A stretch of 64,000 bases of DNA from Mesorhizobium_B sp963522145. Lineage in GTDB: Bacteria; Pseudomonadota; Alphaproteobacteria; Rhizobiales; Rhizobiaceae. Made by a program: the position numbers and the translations under genes. The stretch is taken from positions 62,001-126,000 of the forward strand of contig CAUQXI010000006.1 in NCBI GenBank assembly GCA_963522145.1, in the 5' to 3' direction. This document shows, in pieces, positions 54,472 through 62,904 of the stretch; the stretch's first letter is position 1; each line of letters opens with the position of its first letter. The notes under the pieces were generated by a model. It had not been told where the DNA came from, searched no databases, and saw only the letters and a program-made list of their open reading frames with translations.

Positions 54472-55203
54472 TCAGCCTCCAACCTTCGTCCTCACCATCG
54501 CCGCCGCCTGAGCGCTGATCGCGCCATCGAGCCTCGACCAGTCTCCGAGAAGTTCTCGCGGGAAGCGATAGGTGAGGCTCAATCCCTTTCCTATGCTGAT
54601 GTCGCGTTCGCACGGCGCGAGCGACTCCTCCGCGTTTGCTCCCGTTAGACAGCGGGCGACGAACAACTCTCCGCCGTTTTCCGCTACCGCGAGGACCTCG
54701 TCGCTGTAGCCGCTCTGTGCCTTGAAGGCGTGCAGGCTGATGCCGGCCGGGCCGAGTTGCCCCTTCGGCTCGATGAGCCTGCGGTAAACGAGGTCGAGGC
54801 GGCCGCTCATGTCGCGCGACATCATCCGCGGCTCGAAGCTCAGGAACACGATGTTGCGCTGGCCTCCGGCATGGTTGAAGTCGTTCCGCGCCTCAGCCGT
54901 GTAGCCCTCCATGTCCGGCCAGCGGAGGTAAAGGTCGAGCCGTGAGGCCAAGTCATCGCGTCGCGCGCGTGCGTTCCGGATCATGTTGGCCGGCGCGGTG
55001 ACCACGTCATCGCCGATTGCGACCGCGTGGAGCGTGCGATCTTCCGTGTTGCCGGCCATGGCGATGGTGTGCCCCACCCAACGCCCACCGGCGCTCAGCG
55101 CCGCGCAGGCGAGAGCCATGGCGCCAAATACATAGAGCGCGCGCCGGGTGAAGGCCGGGCGAAGAACCAGGAATTCCGGCTCGCCGGCAATGGTCTGGCT
55201 CAT
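54472..55203 (-). CDS. hypothetical membrane-anchored protein
   Basis: A 243-residue protein from the ATG at 55203 (MSQTIAGEPEFLVLRP), with AAGGA about 10 bases upstream. One membrane helix is near residues 22-42 (ALYVFGAMALACAALSAGG); the rest is periplasmic by prediction, with two Cys (VARCLTGA; LAPCERD) that could form a disulfide. Conserved in Hyphomicrobiales without a name that I know. It overlaps nothing and converges on the DUF3126 gene. Confidence 0.78.
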   Translation of the reverse strand: MSQTIAGEPEFLVLRPAFTRRALYVFGAMALACAALSAGGRWVGHTIAMAGNTEDRTLHAVAIGDDVVTAPANMIRNARARRDDLASRLDLYLRWPDMEGYTAEARNDFNHAGGQRNIVFLSFEPRMMSRDMSGRLDLVYRRLIEPKGQLGPAGISLHAFKAQSGYSDEVLAVAENGGELFVARCLTGANAEESLAPCERDISIGKGLSLTYRFPRELLGDWSRLDGAISAQAAAMVRTKVGG

Positions 55204-55310
55204 GATGCTCGGTCCTTCTTTATTCCCGAAATGACACAGCCAGAGCGGCACGACACTTGCTGATCATCCACGAAGACGTTGCGTCTTTCGTGGTTAACGG
55301 AGGGTAAAGC

Positions 55311-55637
55311 ATGTCGCCTGTGGAATTTTTCGCGCTGGCCTTCCTGATCGGCCTCGTGCCGGCGGGCTTGTCAGCCACGCTTCTTGAGCTCGCGACGGGT
55401 CGCGTGGTCTGTTTCGCCGAACCTTTCGCCTCGCGGAACAACCTCCGCAAGACATTCGCGGTGATGGTGCTCGCGGGTCCGTTCATGCTCGGGAACGACG
55501 CGCTGGCCGCGTGGCGAGATCATTCTATCTCGAAGCTGGCGCTCGGCGCGTGCGGCGCTGCCGCCGGCATGTGGGTTCTGGCGGAGGGACTCCTGTTCGT
55601 GGCTCTTGCGGCGGAACTCGGCGCGCTTCTAGTCTGA
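55311..55637 (+). CDS. small conserved membrane protein
   Basis: A 108-residue protein with three hydrophobic segments (about residues 5-27, 47-64 and 74-104): FFALAFLIGLVPAGLSATLL, then MVLAGPFMLGNDALAAW and GAAAGMWVLAEGLLFVALA. It has one strong ribosome site (GGAGGG). Function unknown. It lies 24 bases before the gamma-carbonic anhydrase gene and is probably co-transcribed. Confidence 0.75.
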   Translation: MSPVEFFALAFLIGLVPAGLSATLLELATGRVVCFAEPFASRNNLRKTFAVMVLAGPFMLGNDALAAWRDHSISKLALGACGAAAGMWVLAEGLLFVALAAELGALLV

Positions 55638-55661
55638 GCGTGCAGCCCCACAGGAGGACGC

Positions 55662-56195
55662 ATGCCGCTCTTTTCACTCGATGGAACTCACCCGGTCTTC
55701 GATCCGCAATCTGCCTGGGTCGCGCCCGGCGCCGCGCTGGTCGGCAAGGTGCGGCTCGGCAACGAGGTCAGCATCTGGTTCGGTGCGGCGCTGCGAGGCG
55801 ACAATGAATGGATCACGATCGGCGACCGGACCAATGTGCAGGAACATTCGGTGATGCACACCGATATGGGATTTCCGCTGGACGTCGGAGAGGGTTGCAC
55901 GGTCGGTCACCGCGCGATGCTGCATGGCTGCACCATCGGTGCGAACAGCTTGATCGGCATGGGCGCCATCGTCCTGAACGGCGCTGTGATCGGCGAGGAG
56001 AGCCTTGTGGGGGCAGGGGCGCTGGTGACGGAAGGCAAGAGCTTTCCACCGCGGTCACTGATCGTCGGGTCTCCCGCCAGGGCGGTCCGCACACTGGACG
56101 ATGCGGCTGTAACGCGCCTACGCGCCTCGGCACTCCATTACGTCGAGAATGCACGGCGCTTTCGGGCGGGCTTGATCGAGATGGATCGAAGCTGA
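55662..56195 (+). CDS. gamma-carbonic anhydrase family protein
   Basis: A 177-residue left-handed beta-helix protein of the CaiE/PaaY/YrdA group. Three metal-binding His can be seen: VMHTD, and GHRAMLHGC with two. The pattern of hexapeptide repeats (VGKVRLGNEVSIWFGA; IGANSLIGMGAIVLNGAVIG) fits. Many members lack measurable carbonic anhydrase activity, so the reaction is not certain. Preceded by AGGAGG. Confidence 0.93.
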   Translation: MPLFSLDGTHPVFDPQSAWVAPGAALVGKVRLGNEVSIWFGAALRGDNEWITIGDRTNVQEHSVMHTDMGFPLDVGEGCTVGHRAMLHGCTIGANSLIGMGAIVLNGAVIGEESLVGAGALVTEGKSFPPRSLIVGSPARAVRTLDDAAVTRLRASALHYVENARRFRAGLIEMDRS

Positions 56196-56202
56196 GAAAA
56201 GC

Positions 56203-56236
56203 GAGGAGCCGGTCCGGGGACGCGGACCGGCTCCTC
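56203..56236. terminator. strong hairpin between convergent genes
   Basis: GAGGAGCCGGTCCG pairs perfectly (14 bp) with CGGACCGGCTCCTC over a 6-base loop, 8 bases after the carbonic anhydrase stop. It lacks a T-run but is a clear transcript end for one or both genes. Confidence 0.7.
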
Positions 56237-56306
56237 TACCCGGTCTTTCGGGGATGGGGGCTCGACCGGGTATTGGCGATGCTGCTGGTTTGTTGCAGCG
56301 TCTCGC

Positions 56307-56906
56307 TCAGCGGACGCTGCCGACGGCCGTCGCGCGGCCGTCCGTGATCGAAACCCAGGCGCTGGCGGAACGTTCCGACTGGCGCTTGAGGTAGGTGTAG
56401 TCGGTTTCCGACCAACGCAGAACGCGCGCTTGCAGATTGTCCAGGATGAAGTCGCCGCGATCGGTGCGCACGGTCAGCACGGCATGCCCCTCGCCGTTCC
56501 CCTGGCGCACCACTGTGATGAGCACGCTTGAGGCCGGAAACCCCTGGCGAATCAGCTCGCGCTGCTTTTCCAGCACATAGTCCTCGCAGTCGCCGACTCC
56601 GTCGGGGAACGACCAGACTTCTTCGCGGCCCCAGATCTGCATGTCCGTTTCGGGCAGGATGCTGGCGTTGACGAAATTGTTGACCTCGACCATCGCTGCC
56701 CACCGTGCTCTCGTGAGCTGCACTGGCGCAACGCGATTGCTTTTCACTGCGCATTCGGCGGGATGCGTCTGGCAGAATTCCCAGTGCCCGATCGGCTGGG
56801 TCGCACGCCCACCCGTCGGCATCGTGTCGCTGGCGGCCTCTGCCGCGCCCGCCCAGGAGAGCAGCGCTCCCGCCAGGATCATCCTCAAGCCGCCCCGAAC
56901 AGCCAT
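56307..56906 (-). CDS. bacterial transglutaminase-like cysteine peptidase (BTLCP, LapG-like)
   Basis: A 199-residue secreted protein. The signal peptide is MILAGALLSWAGAAEAAS after a short basic lead. The catalytic Cys is in VGDCEDYVLEKQRELI, the His in GNGEGHAVLTVRT and the Asp in FILDNLQARV, the BTLCP (DUF920) set. LapG, a member, cleaves the biofilm adhesin LapA when c-di-GMP falls, through LapD. No lapD or large adhesin is in the window, so the pathway here is inferred from family only. Confidence 0.9.
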   Translation of the reverse strand: MAVRGGLRMILAGALLSWAGAAEAASDTMPTGGRATQPIGHWEFCQTHPAECAVKSNRVAPVQLTRARWAAMVEVNNFVNASILPETDMQIWGREEVWSFPDGVGDCEDYVLEKQRELIRQGFPASSVLITVVRQGNGEGHAVLTVRTDRGDFILDNLQARVLRWSETDYTYLKRQSERSASAWVSITDGRATAVGSVR

Positions 56907-57091
56907 TCTTCTTGTCCCCTGTTTGGAGACATAGTGGCAGGAACGGATTGATTCCGCGCCAAAACCGAGGCGCGATATTGATTAGAATTTGAGTATACCT
57001 GAGATCAACGAAGAATAAGCAATCTAGACTGGAATGATAAAATTGCGCGTGTCTTCGTTGAAGGCTTGTTAAGCGTGGTCACCGTTCGCGA

Positions 57092-57125
57092 TGCAAAAAC
57101 GAAAATCGGCCGCACTGCGGCCGAT
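57092..57125 (-). terminator. intrinsic terminator of the PilZ gene
   Basis: On the minus strand, ATCGGCCG and CGGCCGAT form an 8-base-pair stem over a 5-base loop (57105-57125), followed by TTTTCGTTTTT, downstream of the PilZ gene. Good intrinsic terminator. Confidence 0.75.
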
Positions 57126-57152
57126 GCGACTTCCTCGAATGGTCGACCGGGG

Positions 57153-57776
57153 TCAGGCGTGTACGAGCGGACCGTTGAAGGTCGTATCCAGCGTTTCCTG
57201 CCGCTGAAGCGTGGCGAATTCGATGGCGACGCCTTCTTCAAAGTGACGCACGATGCGGCCGCGCATATTCCCGAGCACCACCTCGACGTCGATGGCAGGC
57301 TTGACATCAATCTCGATCGCGGCCCCCGAAAGAGAAAGGTCGATGATCCGGCAACGATATTGGCGGCCATCCGTGAGTTGAAGCACGGTGAGGGGGTTGC
57401 GCGGCGCGACGCGCTCATGGCGCCGGTCTTCTGGCAAATCGAGTTCGTGCCGGTTCGCCAGCCAGGTGAGCTGGGCGGCCAGCTTCTCCTTCTTGCGATC
57501 GGAGGCGATCACCGTCAGCGCGAAGCCGTCGTCCAGACGGCGCGTGAGAACGCCTTCGATACGGCCGATGTGATCGAAATAGGCGATCACGCGCTCACCG
57601 GGTTCACCGACGCGCTCGCAGCGGATGGCGACGCTGCCGGGCGACATGTCGACCACTTGGCAGGGATGCTCCGTGCGATCCTCGAGCATGTAACGACCGT
57701 AGATTTTCACAGGCACGCGCTGAAACGTCCGCCGCTCGAAGCGAGCGGTAGCGTAATCTGTCGCCGCTGAGCTCAT
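57153..57776 (-). CDS. tandem PilZ-domain protein
   Basis: A 207-residue protein from the ATG at 57776, with GAGG 6 bases upstream (another ATG is 15 bases earlier). Two PilZ-like domains: the first has RRTFQRVPVKI and QVVDMSPGSVAIRC, the second has DRRHERVAPRNPL and IIDLSLSGAAIEI. The RxxxR and (D/N)xSxxG motifs of c-di-GMP binding are seen in the second (RRHER, DLSLSG), and weaker in the first (DMSPGS). No output domain is present. A TTAA-N7-TTAG sequence lies about 71 bases upstream. Confidence 0.85.
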   Translation of the reverse strand: MSSAATDYATARFERRTFQRVPVKIYGRYMLEDRTEHPCQVVDMSPGSVAIRCERVGEPGERVIAYFDHIGRIEGVLTRRLDDGFALTVIASDRKKEKLAAQLTWLANRHELDLPEDRRHERVAPRNPLTVLQLTDGRQYRCRIIDLSLSGAAIEIDVKPAIDVEVVLGNMRGRIVRHFEEGVAIEFATLQRQETLDTTFNGPLVHA

Positions 57777-57846
57777 GCCGGCCTCAATCATTGCAAATCG
57801 CGCCGGAAAGCCGGAGCGTCTCGCTTTGAACTCTAAGGACGATCCG

Positions 57847-57861
57847 TTAACGCGTTCTTAG
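57847..57861. promoter_or_regulatory. CtrA-like box (TTAA-N7-TTAG)
   Basis: TTAA (57847-57850) and TTAG (57858-57861) flank exactly 7 bases, one mismatch from TTAA-N7-TTAA, in the 87-base gap upstream of the PilZ gene. Confidence 0.35.
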
Positions 57862-57863
57862 TT

Positions 57864-58520
57864 TCAGGCCCCTTCGGCTCTCCGTGCCCCGGCTGTTTCG
57901 CGCCCTCCGTCGAGCACGAGCAGGTGGCGGACGCGCTTGCCCGCGGGATGAGACAGGTCGAGCGATGCTTCGTCTGGAACGAGCGGAGGAGCGGACATAC
58001 CCGGACGGTCGCGGAGGAAAACCTGTTCGCGATCGGGATCGATCACCCGGACGGCATCCACATGGGATGAAACGATCGGATCCGCGCCGAGCCAGTAGGG
58101 CTTTTCCACCGCGACCGCGATCCCCAGACAACGCTGCGTTTCCGCGCCGCCTTCCAGCGGCAGCAGAACAAGCTCGAACGGGATCTTGCGGCCCTTCTCG
58201 CTTTCGCCCTGATAATCGACGGCAACGACGGTTTGCGAGACGAAGGTGTTCTGCGTCAGCCGCGCGATCATCCGCTGGTCGCGCGCGCGCCAAAGCGAGG
58301 GAAAGGAGAAGCCCTTCAGCTCGCGGCCATGAATCGCGCAGAGGCGCGTGCCTGCAAGGCGGAAAACGGCCTCGCCGCGGCCGTCTCGTTCCAAGATGAA
58401 GGTGTCGGACAGGAGCTTGCGGATATCGCCGGGCTCCACTTCCGCTCGGCGAGGGGCAGGGCGCCCGTTGCGGAGACTGTTCCAGTATCGGAAAAGGGCA
58501 ATCGATCCTTCCTGTTTCAT
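57864..58520 (-). CDS. PAS_5-domain protein
   Basis: A 218-residue protein from the ATG at 58520 (MKQEGSIALFRYWNSLRNGR), with GAGG upstream. The sequence PRRAEVEPGDIRKLLSDTF, ILERDGRGEAVFRLAGTRLC, AIHGRELKGFSF and FELVLLPLE is the PAS_5 (PF07310) pattern, a PAS-like sensor family mostly of alphaproteobacteria. No output domain is visible; ligand unknown. It lies just upstream of the PilZ gene on the same strand. Confidence 0.88.
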   Translation of the reverse strand: MKQEGSIALFRYWNSLRNGRPAPRRAEVEPGDIRKLLSDTFILERDGRGEAVFRLAGTRLCAIHGRELKGFSFPSLWRARDQRMIARLTQNTFVSQTVVAVDYQGESEKGRKIPFELVLLPLEGGAETQRCLGIAVAVEKPYWLGADPIVSSHVDAVRVIDPDREQVFLRDRPGMSAPPLVPDEASLDLSHPAGKRVRHLLVLDGGRETAGARRAEGA

Positions 58521-58657
58521 GACGGCATTGCCTCGCCTGGCGCTGGAGTTGTGCCATCGTCGAACAAATCGCTGCCCGGCGACGACCTTCATGCTCCTTT
58601 ACGCAGGATCGATGCCAGCACCCCTGAATCACATTTTTCGACGCCTCGCTGTTAAGG

Positions 58658-58672
58658 TTAACAAAGAGTTAG
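58658..58672. promoter_or_regulatory. CtrA-like box (TTAA-N7-TTAG)
   Basis: TTAA and TTAG are spaced by 7 bases in the PAS_5-rhomboid gap, one mismatch from the CtrA consensus. The preceding GTTAAG may be a second half. Pattern evidence only. Confidence 0.35.
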
Positions 58673-58820
58673 CATTGTCGCTGGCGGCTTTCCGTGCGAA
58701 GCATTGTTCACTTCAAACGAGGGCGGCGGGTTTGTCGCCTTTGTTCTCCAGCAAGGCAGCATTTCGGCCAAGGGGGCTCGGCCAGCCGTTCAAGGGAAAC
58801 CTTGAACGGCTTTTCTTTTG
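58673..58820 (+). ncRNA. possible small RNA ending at an orphan terminator
   Basis: A strong terminator on the plus strand has no plus-strand gene upstream of it, since the neighbouring PAS_5 gene reads the other way. About 110 bases of structured, GC-rich sequence precede it. The 5' end given here is a guess just after the CtrA-like box. I cannot match it to 6S, SRP or AbcR RNA. Confidence 0.35.
58784..58819 (+). terminator. strong intrinsic terminator with no upstream gene
   Basis: AGCCGTTCAAG and CTTGAACGGCT form an 11-base-pair stem over a 6-base loop (58784-58811), followed by TTTCTTTT. Excellent rho-independent form. Confidence 0.9.
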
Positions 58821-58912
58821 CTTCTAACTGCGCTGAACCGAAAGCCGCCAGGGCCACGCTCAGCTTCAGGCAAGTAGTTGAAAAACCTGATGTTCCGCCA
58901 TAGGAGCGAAGC

Positions 58913-59701
58913 ATGTCCGGGAACGAAGACCAGCCGTCAGGCGGAAACAACCCGGACGATGTTGTTCGGCGGCGAAGCTCTGTTCCACATCATCCTCGGC
59001 AGGCAGAAGCCGGCCGTGGAGAGGCAAGGGAGCGCGCCTTCAACATTCCGCCGGTGGTTCTGGCCACGATCGCGGTCTGCGTGGGCGTGCATCTTCTGCG
59101 GAGCGAAATCCTTAACGCGAATGCGGACTTCGCGCTGCTTCTTCGCACGGCGTTCATCCCGTTTCTTTACTCCGGAGACGTTGAATTCGACCTGTTTTCG
59201 GTCACCGCTCCGGTCACCTACTCGCTGCTGCATGGCGACTTTATTCACCTCGGCATCAACATGGTCTGGCTGGCGGCGTTCGGATCGCCGCTTGCCAACC
59301 GCATCGGCTGGGGTCGCTTCATCCTGTTCTGGATTGCGACCTCTGTTGCCTCGGCTGCGCTGTTCTACGCCTTCAACCCGCTGATGGAAACGCCGCTGGT
59401 AGGAGCCTCCGGGGCAATCTCCGGCATGATGGGCGCAGCCGCGCGGTTCGGCTTCCAGATTGATCGCAGCCGCGTGCCTCCCGGCTTTTCCGGCCCCGCA
59501 CTGTCTGTTGCCCAAGCTCTGCAGTCGACCAATGTGCTCGTGTTTCTCGCGGCCTGGCTCGCGATCAACCTGCTGACCGGCCTGCTTGGCGGCGGGCCGG
59601 GGGTGGAGGGCCAGATCGCGTGGGAGGCGCATCTCGGCGGCTTCCTCGTCGGCTTCTTCGCCTTGACGCCGTTTCTGGCCGGCCGCCATCCATCCGCTTG
59701 A
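58913..59701 (+). CDS. rhomboid-family intramembrane serine protease
   Basis: A 262-residue membrane protease with about six helices. The catalytic Ser is in VGASGAISGMMGA and the His is in AWEAHLGGFLVGF; SLLHGDFIHLGINMVWL is the conserved L1/TM2 feature. The first 45 residues are polar and cytosolic. Rhomboids cut membrane proteins within the bilayer; the bacterial substrate here is unknown. Start ATG at 58913 follows TAGGAG. Confidence 0.94.
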   Translation: MSGNEDQPSGGNNPDDVVRRRSSVPHHPRQAEAGRGEARERAFNIPPVVLATIAVCVGVHLLRSEILNANADFALLLRTAFIPFLYSGDVEFDLFSVTAPVTYSLLHGDFIHLGINMVWLAAFGSPLANRIGWGRFILFWIATSVASAALFYAFNPLMETPLVGASGAISGMMGAAARFGFQIDRSRVPPGFSGPALSVAQALQSTNVLVFLAAWLAINLLTGLLGGGPGVEGQIAWEAHLGGFLVGFFALTPFLAGRHPSA

Positions 59702-59785
59702 AATGTGGGGCCCGCGCGGGCACCATGTTCCCCGTGCCGCGTGATGGTCATCGACCCGAAAGCACGCCTGGCAGGAGGAACGCGG

Positions 59786-60217
59786 ATGACGGTGAGGTCC
59801 ATTCTCGAGGCCAAGGGAAGCGCGGTGGTGACACTGGGCCCTAATGAGACGCTCGGTGAGGCGGTTCGCCTTCTTGCGGAACATCGTATCGGCGCGCTGG
59901 TGGTCACCAACGGCGACAGCCGCATCATCGGCATCCTGTCAGAACGGGACATCGTGCGTTGCCTGGCGCGGGATGGGGCGGGCGCTCTCCATGGGTCCGT
60001 GCGCGCCGCGATGACGCCGAAGGTGAACATCTGCAACGAGAACCATTCGGTGCACGAGGTCATGGAGATCATGACGCGCGGCCGCTTCCGGCATCTGCCA
60101 GTGGAACGAGACGGCCAGCTTTGCGGGATCGTGTCGATCGGCGACGTGGTCAAGCGCCGGATCGACGACGCGGAACGCGAGGCGGAAGAGATCAAGCAAT
60201 ATATCGCAACGGCATGA
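59786..60217 (+). CDS. CBS-pair domain protein
   Basis: A 143-residue protein from the ATG at 59786, with AGGAGG upstream. It consists of two CBS motifs: AVVTLGPNETLGEAVRLL with GALVVTNGD and GILSERDIVRCL, then HSVHEVMEIMTRGRFRHLPV with GIVSIGDVVK. CBS pairs sense adenine nucleotides such as AMP or ATP. A short helical tail (AEREAEEIKQYIATA) follows. No partner domain; function is unknown, a typical alphaproteobacterial stand-alone CBS protein. Confidence 0.92.
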   Translation: MTVRSILEAKGSAVVTLGPNETLGEAVRLLAEHRIGALVVTNGDSRIIGILSERDIVRCLARDGAGALHGSVRAAMTPKVNICNENHSVHEVMEIMTRGRFRHLPVERDGQLCGIVSIGDVVKRRIDDAEREAEEIKQYIATA

Positions 60218-60297
60218 GGTTCGGTCGCGGACTTGCCGGATGCGGGCGATTGCACTAGCCAACACCCGGCTTTTGAATTGCTCAGAGTTCCTTTCGC

Positions 60298-61800
60298 ATG
60301 TCCCTTGTCGATACACGTACGCCCGATCCCAAGCGCTTCATTCCGGGCGCAACCGGTGACTGGGAGATCATCATCGGCCTGGAGGTGCACGCGCAGGTCA
60401 CTTCCGAGGCAAAGCTGTTCTCGGGCGCTTCCACCGGCTTCGGCGCCGAGCCGAACGCGCATGTGAGCCTGGTCGATGCAGCCATGCCGGGCATGCTGCC
60501 CGTGATCAACGAGGAATGCGTGCGGCAGGCGATCCGCACCGGGCTCGGCCTGAAGGCGCAGATCAACCATCGCTCGGTGTTCGACCGGAAGAACTATTTC
60601 TATCCCGATCTGCCGCAGGGCTATCAGATCTCGCAATACAAGCAGCCGATCGTGGGCGAGGGGACGGTTTCCGTCTCCGTCGGACCAGACCGCGAGGGCC
60701 GGTTCGAGGAAATCGAGGTCGGCATCGAGCGCCTGCATCTCGAGCAGGACGCGGGCAAGTCGCTGCACGACCAGAGCCCGACCATGTCCTATGTCGACCT
60801 GAACCGCTCCGGCGTCGCACTGATGGAGATCGTGTCAAAGCCCGACATGCGCTCGGCCGACGAGGCCAAGGCCTATGTCACCAAGCTGCGGACCATCATG
60901 CGCTATCTCGGCACATGCGACGGCAACATGGATGAGGGCTCGCTGCGCGCGGATGTGAACGTGTCGGTGCGCCGTCCGGGTGGCGCGTTCGGCACGCGCT
61001 GCGAGATCAAGAACGTCAATTCGATCCGCTTCGTCGGCCAGGCCATCGAGTCGGAAGCGCGCCGCCAGATCGCGATCCTGGAGGATGGCGGTGCCATCGA
61101 TCAGGAAACGCGCCTGTTCGATCCCGTTAAGGGCGAAACACGCTCGATGCGCTCGAAGGAAGAAGCGCATGACTACCGCTATTTTCCCGACCCCGACCTT
61201 TTACCGTTGGAGTTCGACCAGGCCTATGTGGATGCGCTCGCCTCCGGCCTCACCGAACTGCCGGACGACAAGCGCCGCAGGCTGATCGAAACGCTTGGCC
61301 TGTCGCCTTATGACGCCTCGGTGCTCGTTTCCGAAAAGGCCGTTGCCGATTACTTCGAGGAGGTCGCGAAGGGCCGCGACGGCAAGACGGCGGCGAACTG
61401 GGTCATCAATGATCTGCTCGGCGCGCTCAACCGCAACAATGGTGCGATCGAGTCGTCGCCCGTTTCTCCGCAGCAGCTTGGCGCCATTATCGACCTGATC
61501 CGGGAAGGCACGATCTCCGGCAAGATCGCCAAGGACGTGTTCGAGATCGTCTGGAACGAGGGCGGCGATCCAGGAGAGATCGTGGAGAAGCGCGGACTGC
61601 GCCAGGTGACCGATACCGGCGCGATCGAGACAGCCGTGGACGAGGTGATCGCCGCAAACCCGGAGAAGGCGGAGCAGGCTCGGGCCAAGCCGACGCTCGC
61701 CGGCTGGTTCGTCGGACAGGTGATGAAGGCGACGGGCGGCAAGGCCAATCCGCAAGCGGTCAACGCGCTGGTGAAGCAAAAGCTCGGCATCGAGGAGTGA
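60298..61800 (+). CDS. gatB: Asp/Glu-tRNA amidotransferase subunit B
   Basis: A 500-residue GatB, kinase-like subunit of the GatCAB complex that converts Glu-tRNA-Gln to Gln-tRNA-Gln and Asp-tRNA-Asn to Asn-tRNA-Asn. Motifs are IIGLEVHAQVTSEAKLFSG, FDRKNYFYPDLPQGYQISQ, GSLRADVNVSVR and HDYRYFPDPDL. The C-terminal YqeY-like tail, KGNPQAVNAL-type with VKQKLG, is present. No gatA or gatC is adjacent. Start ATG at 60298. Confidence 0.97.
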   Translation: MSLVDTRTPDPKRFIPGATGDWEIIIGLEVHAQVTSEAKLFSGASTGFGAEPNAHVSLVDAAMPGMLPVINEECVRQAIRTGLGLKAQINHRSVFDRKNYFYPDLPQGYQISQYKQPIVGEGTVSVSVGPDREGRFEEIEVGIERLHLEQDAGKSLHDQSPTMSYVDLNRSGVALMEIVSKPDMRSADEAKAYVTKLRTIMRYLGTCDGNMDEGSLRADVNVSVRRPGGAFGTRCEIKNVNSIRFVGQAIESEARRQIAILEDGGAIDQETRLFDPVKGETRSMRSKEEAHDYRYFPDPDLLPLEFDQAYVDALASGLTELPDDKRRRLIETLGLSPYDASVLVSEKAVADYFEEVAKGRDGKTAANWVINDLLGALNRNNGAIESSPVSPQQLGAIIDLIREGTISGKIAKDVFEIVWNEGGDPGEIVEKRGLRQVTDTGAIETAVDEVIAANPEKAEQARAKPTLAGWFVGQVMKATGGKANPQAVNALVKQKLGIEE

Positions 61801-61824
61801 CGAACTGCCCGGGGCCGCCGGCTT

Positions 61825-61843
61825 GCGTCCCGCTTCGGGACGC
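61825..61843. terminator. hairpin after gatB
   Basis: GCGTCCCG and CGGGACGC form an 8-base-pair stem over 3 bases, 24 bases after the gatB stop. There is no T-run, so it is a weak terminator call. Confidence 0.35.
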
Positions 61844-61891
61844 GCGATAGGTTCGCCCGGCCTGCGGGATACGTGCGCCTGAGAGGATGCG

Positions 61892-62290
61892 ATGAAGAAG
61901 TTCCTGCTGCAGTTCTTCACCTGGTGGCGCGGCCAGAACCTCAACACCCGGTTCCACACCTGGCGCTTCGGCACCCGGGTGGGCGAGGACGAGCGCGGCA
62001 ATGTTTATTACGAAGGCGGGACGGATTCCGAGGGCCGCACGCGGCGCTGGGTCATTTACGCCGACTTCTCCGAAGCTTCAGAGATCCCGCCAGGCTGGCA
62101 TGGCTGGATGCACCATCGCGTGGACACGCCGCCGACGCGCGAGGATTATCGCCCGCGCGACTGGCAGAAGCCGCATGTGCCGAATTTGACCGGCACCAAC
62201 CAGGCCTACAGGCCCAGAGGTTCGCTCCTCGCGCAAGGCAAGCGCCCGATCGTTACGGGCGACTATGATGCCTGGACGCCGGGCGGCTAA
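61892..62290 (+). CDS. NDUFA12-type complex I accessory subunit
   Basis: A 132-residue protein: LLQFFTWWRGQNLNTRFHTW, WRFGTRVGEDERGNVYYEGG, RRWVIYADFSEASEIPPGWH and WQKPHVPNLTGTNQAYRP. This is the bacterial homologue of the mitochondrial B17.2/NDUFA12 subunit of NADH:ubiquinone oxidoreductase, present in alphaproteobacteria. It lies apart from any nuo operon. It is followed 65 bases later by a DUF2155 gene. Confidence 0.95.
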   Translation: MKKFLLQFFTWWRGQNLNTRFHTWRFGTRVGEDERGNVYYEGGTDSEGRTRRWVIYADFSEASEIPPGWHGWMHHRVDTPPTREDYRPRDWQKPHVPNLTGTNQAYRPRGSLLAQGKRPIVTGDYDAWTPGG

Positions 62291-62355
62291 GCGCGGCGCG
62301 CGCTGTTCTCGCCACATTGTTCGTTTAGCCGGAATCCAGACAGCGTCAGACTGCG

Positions 62356-62892
62356 ATGGCGTGTGGATTCGAGGGAATGTTCTTGTTGAAGCGCCTGCCG
62401 ATCTTTCGCCCTTGCGCGCTGGCGCTGCTTGTCGGCCTGATAGCCGGAACTGCCGTTGTTCGGGCGCAGGACGAGTCGGGAGACCTTCCGGAGATCGAAC
62501 CCGACGAGCAGATCGAGACGGTGCCCGAGCAGCGGGAAGCGCCCGTCGCGCCGCAGCGCGTCGCCAATCCGGTTGCCGAGTTTACCGGTATCGACAAGAT
62601 CACCGGCCGCATCAGCAATTTCGACGTCTACATCAATGAAACGGTGCAGTTCGGCGCGCTTCAGGTGACCCCGCGTGTGTGTTACTCGCGCCCGGATGCG
62701 GAGGAGCCGAAGACCGACTCTTTCGTGGAAGTCGATGAGATCACGCTGGACCGCAAGATCAGGCGCATCTTCACCGGATGGATGTTTGCTGAGAGCCCCG
62801 GCCTGAACGCTGTCGAGCACGCCGTCTATGATGTGTGGCTGAAAGAGTGCAAGCAGAAGTCCGACGTGCCTGCGCCCAACGCGAAGTCCTAG
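62356..62892 (+). CDS. secreted DUF2155 protein
   Basis: A 178-residue protein; the start may be ATG 62356 or ATG 62377. A signal peptide (FRPCALALLVGLIAGTAVV) precedes an acidic, Pro-rich spacer. The DUF2155 domain holds AEFTGIDKITGRISNFDVYI, then VCYSRPDAEEPKTDSFVEVD and FTGWMFAESPGLNAVEHAVY with two Cys (VCYS, KECKQ). Function unknown; conserved across Hyphomicrobiales next to aat and accC. It converges on aat with 12 bases between stops. Confidence 0.9.
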   Translation: MACGFEGMFLLKRLPIFRPCALALLVGLIAGTAVVRAQDESGDLPEIEPDEQIETVPEQREAPVAPQRVANPVAEFTGIDKITGRISNFDVYINETVQFGALQVTPRVCYSRPDAEEPKTDSFVEVDEITLDRKIRRIFTGWMFAESPGLNAVEHAVYDVWLKECKQKSDVPAPNAKS

Positions 62893-62904
62893 GTAACTCT
62901 ACGG

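Larger units (their letters stand above)
58521..58912. other. 392-base intergenic region
   Basis: The longest gap in the window, between the PAS_5 gene and the divergent rhomboid gene. It holds a CtrA-like box at 58658-58672, AT-richer sequence around it, and a strong plus-strand terminator at 58784-58819. No protein-coding pattern or tRNA is seen. See the possible small RNA entry. Confidence 0.8.

Noticed and set aside
58673..58820. 6S or SRP RNA
   Set aside because: No SRP core motif or 6S-like bubble was recognised, so only a generic small RNA is proposed.
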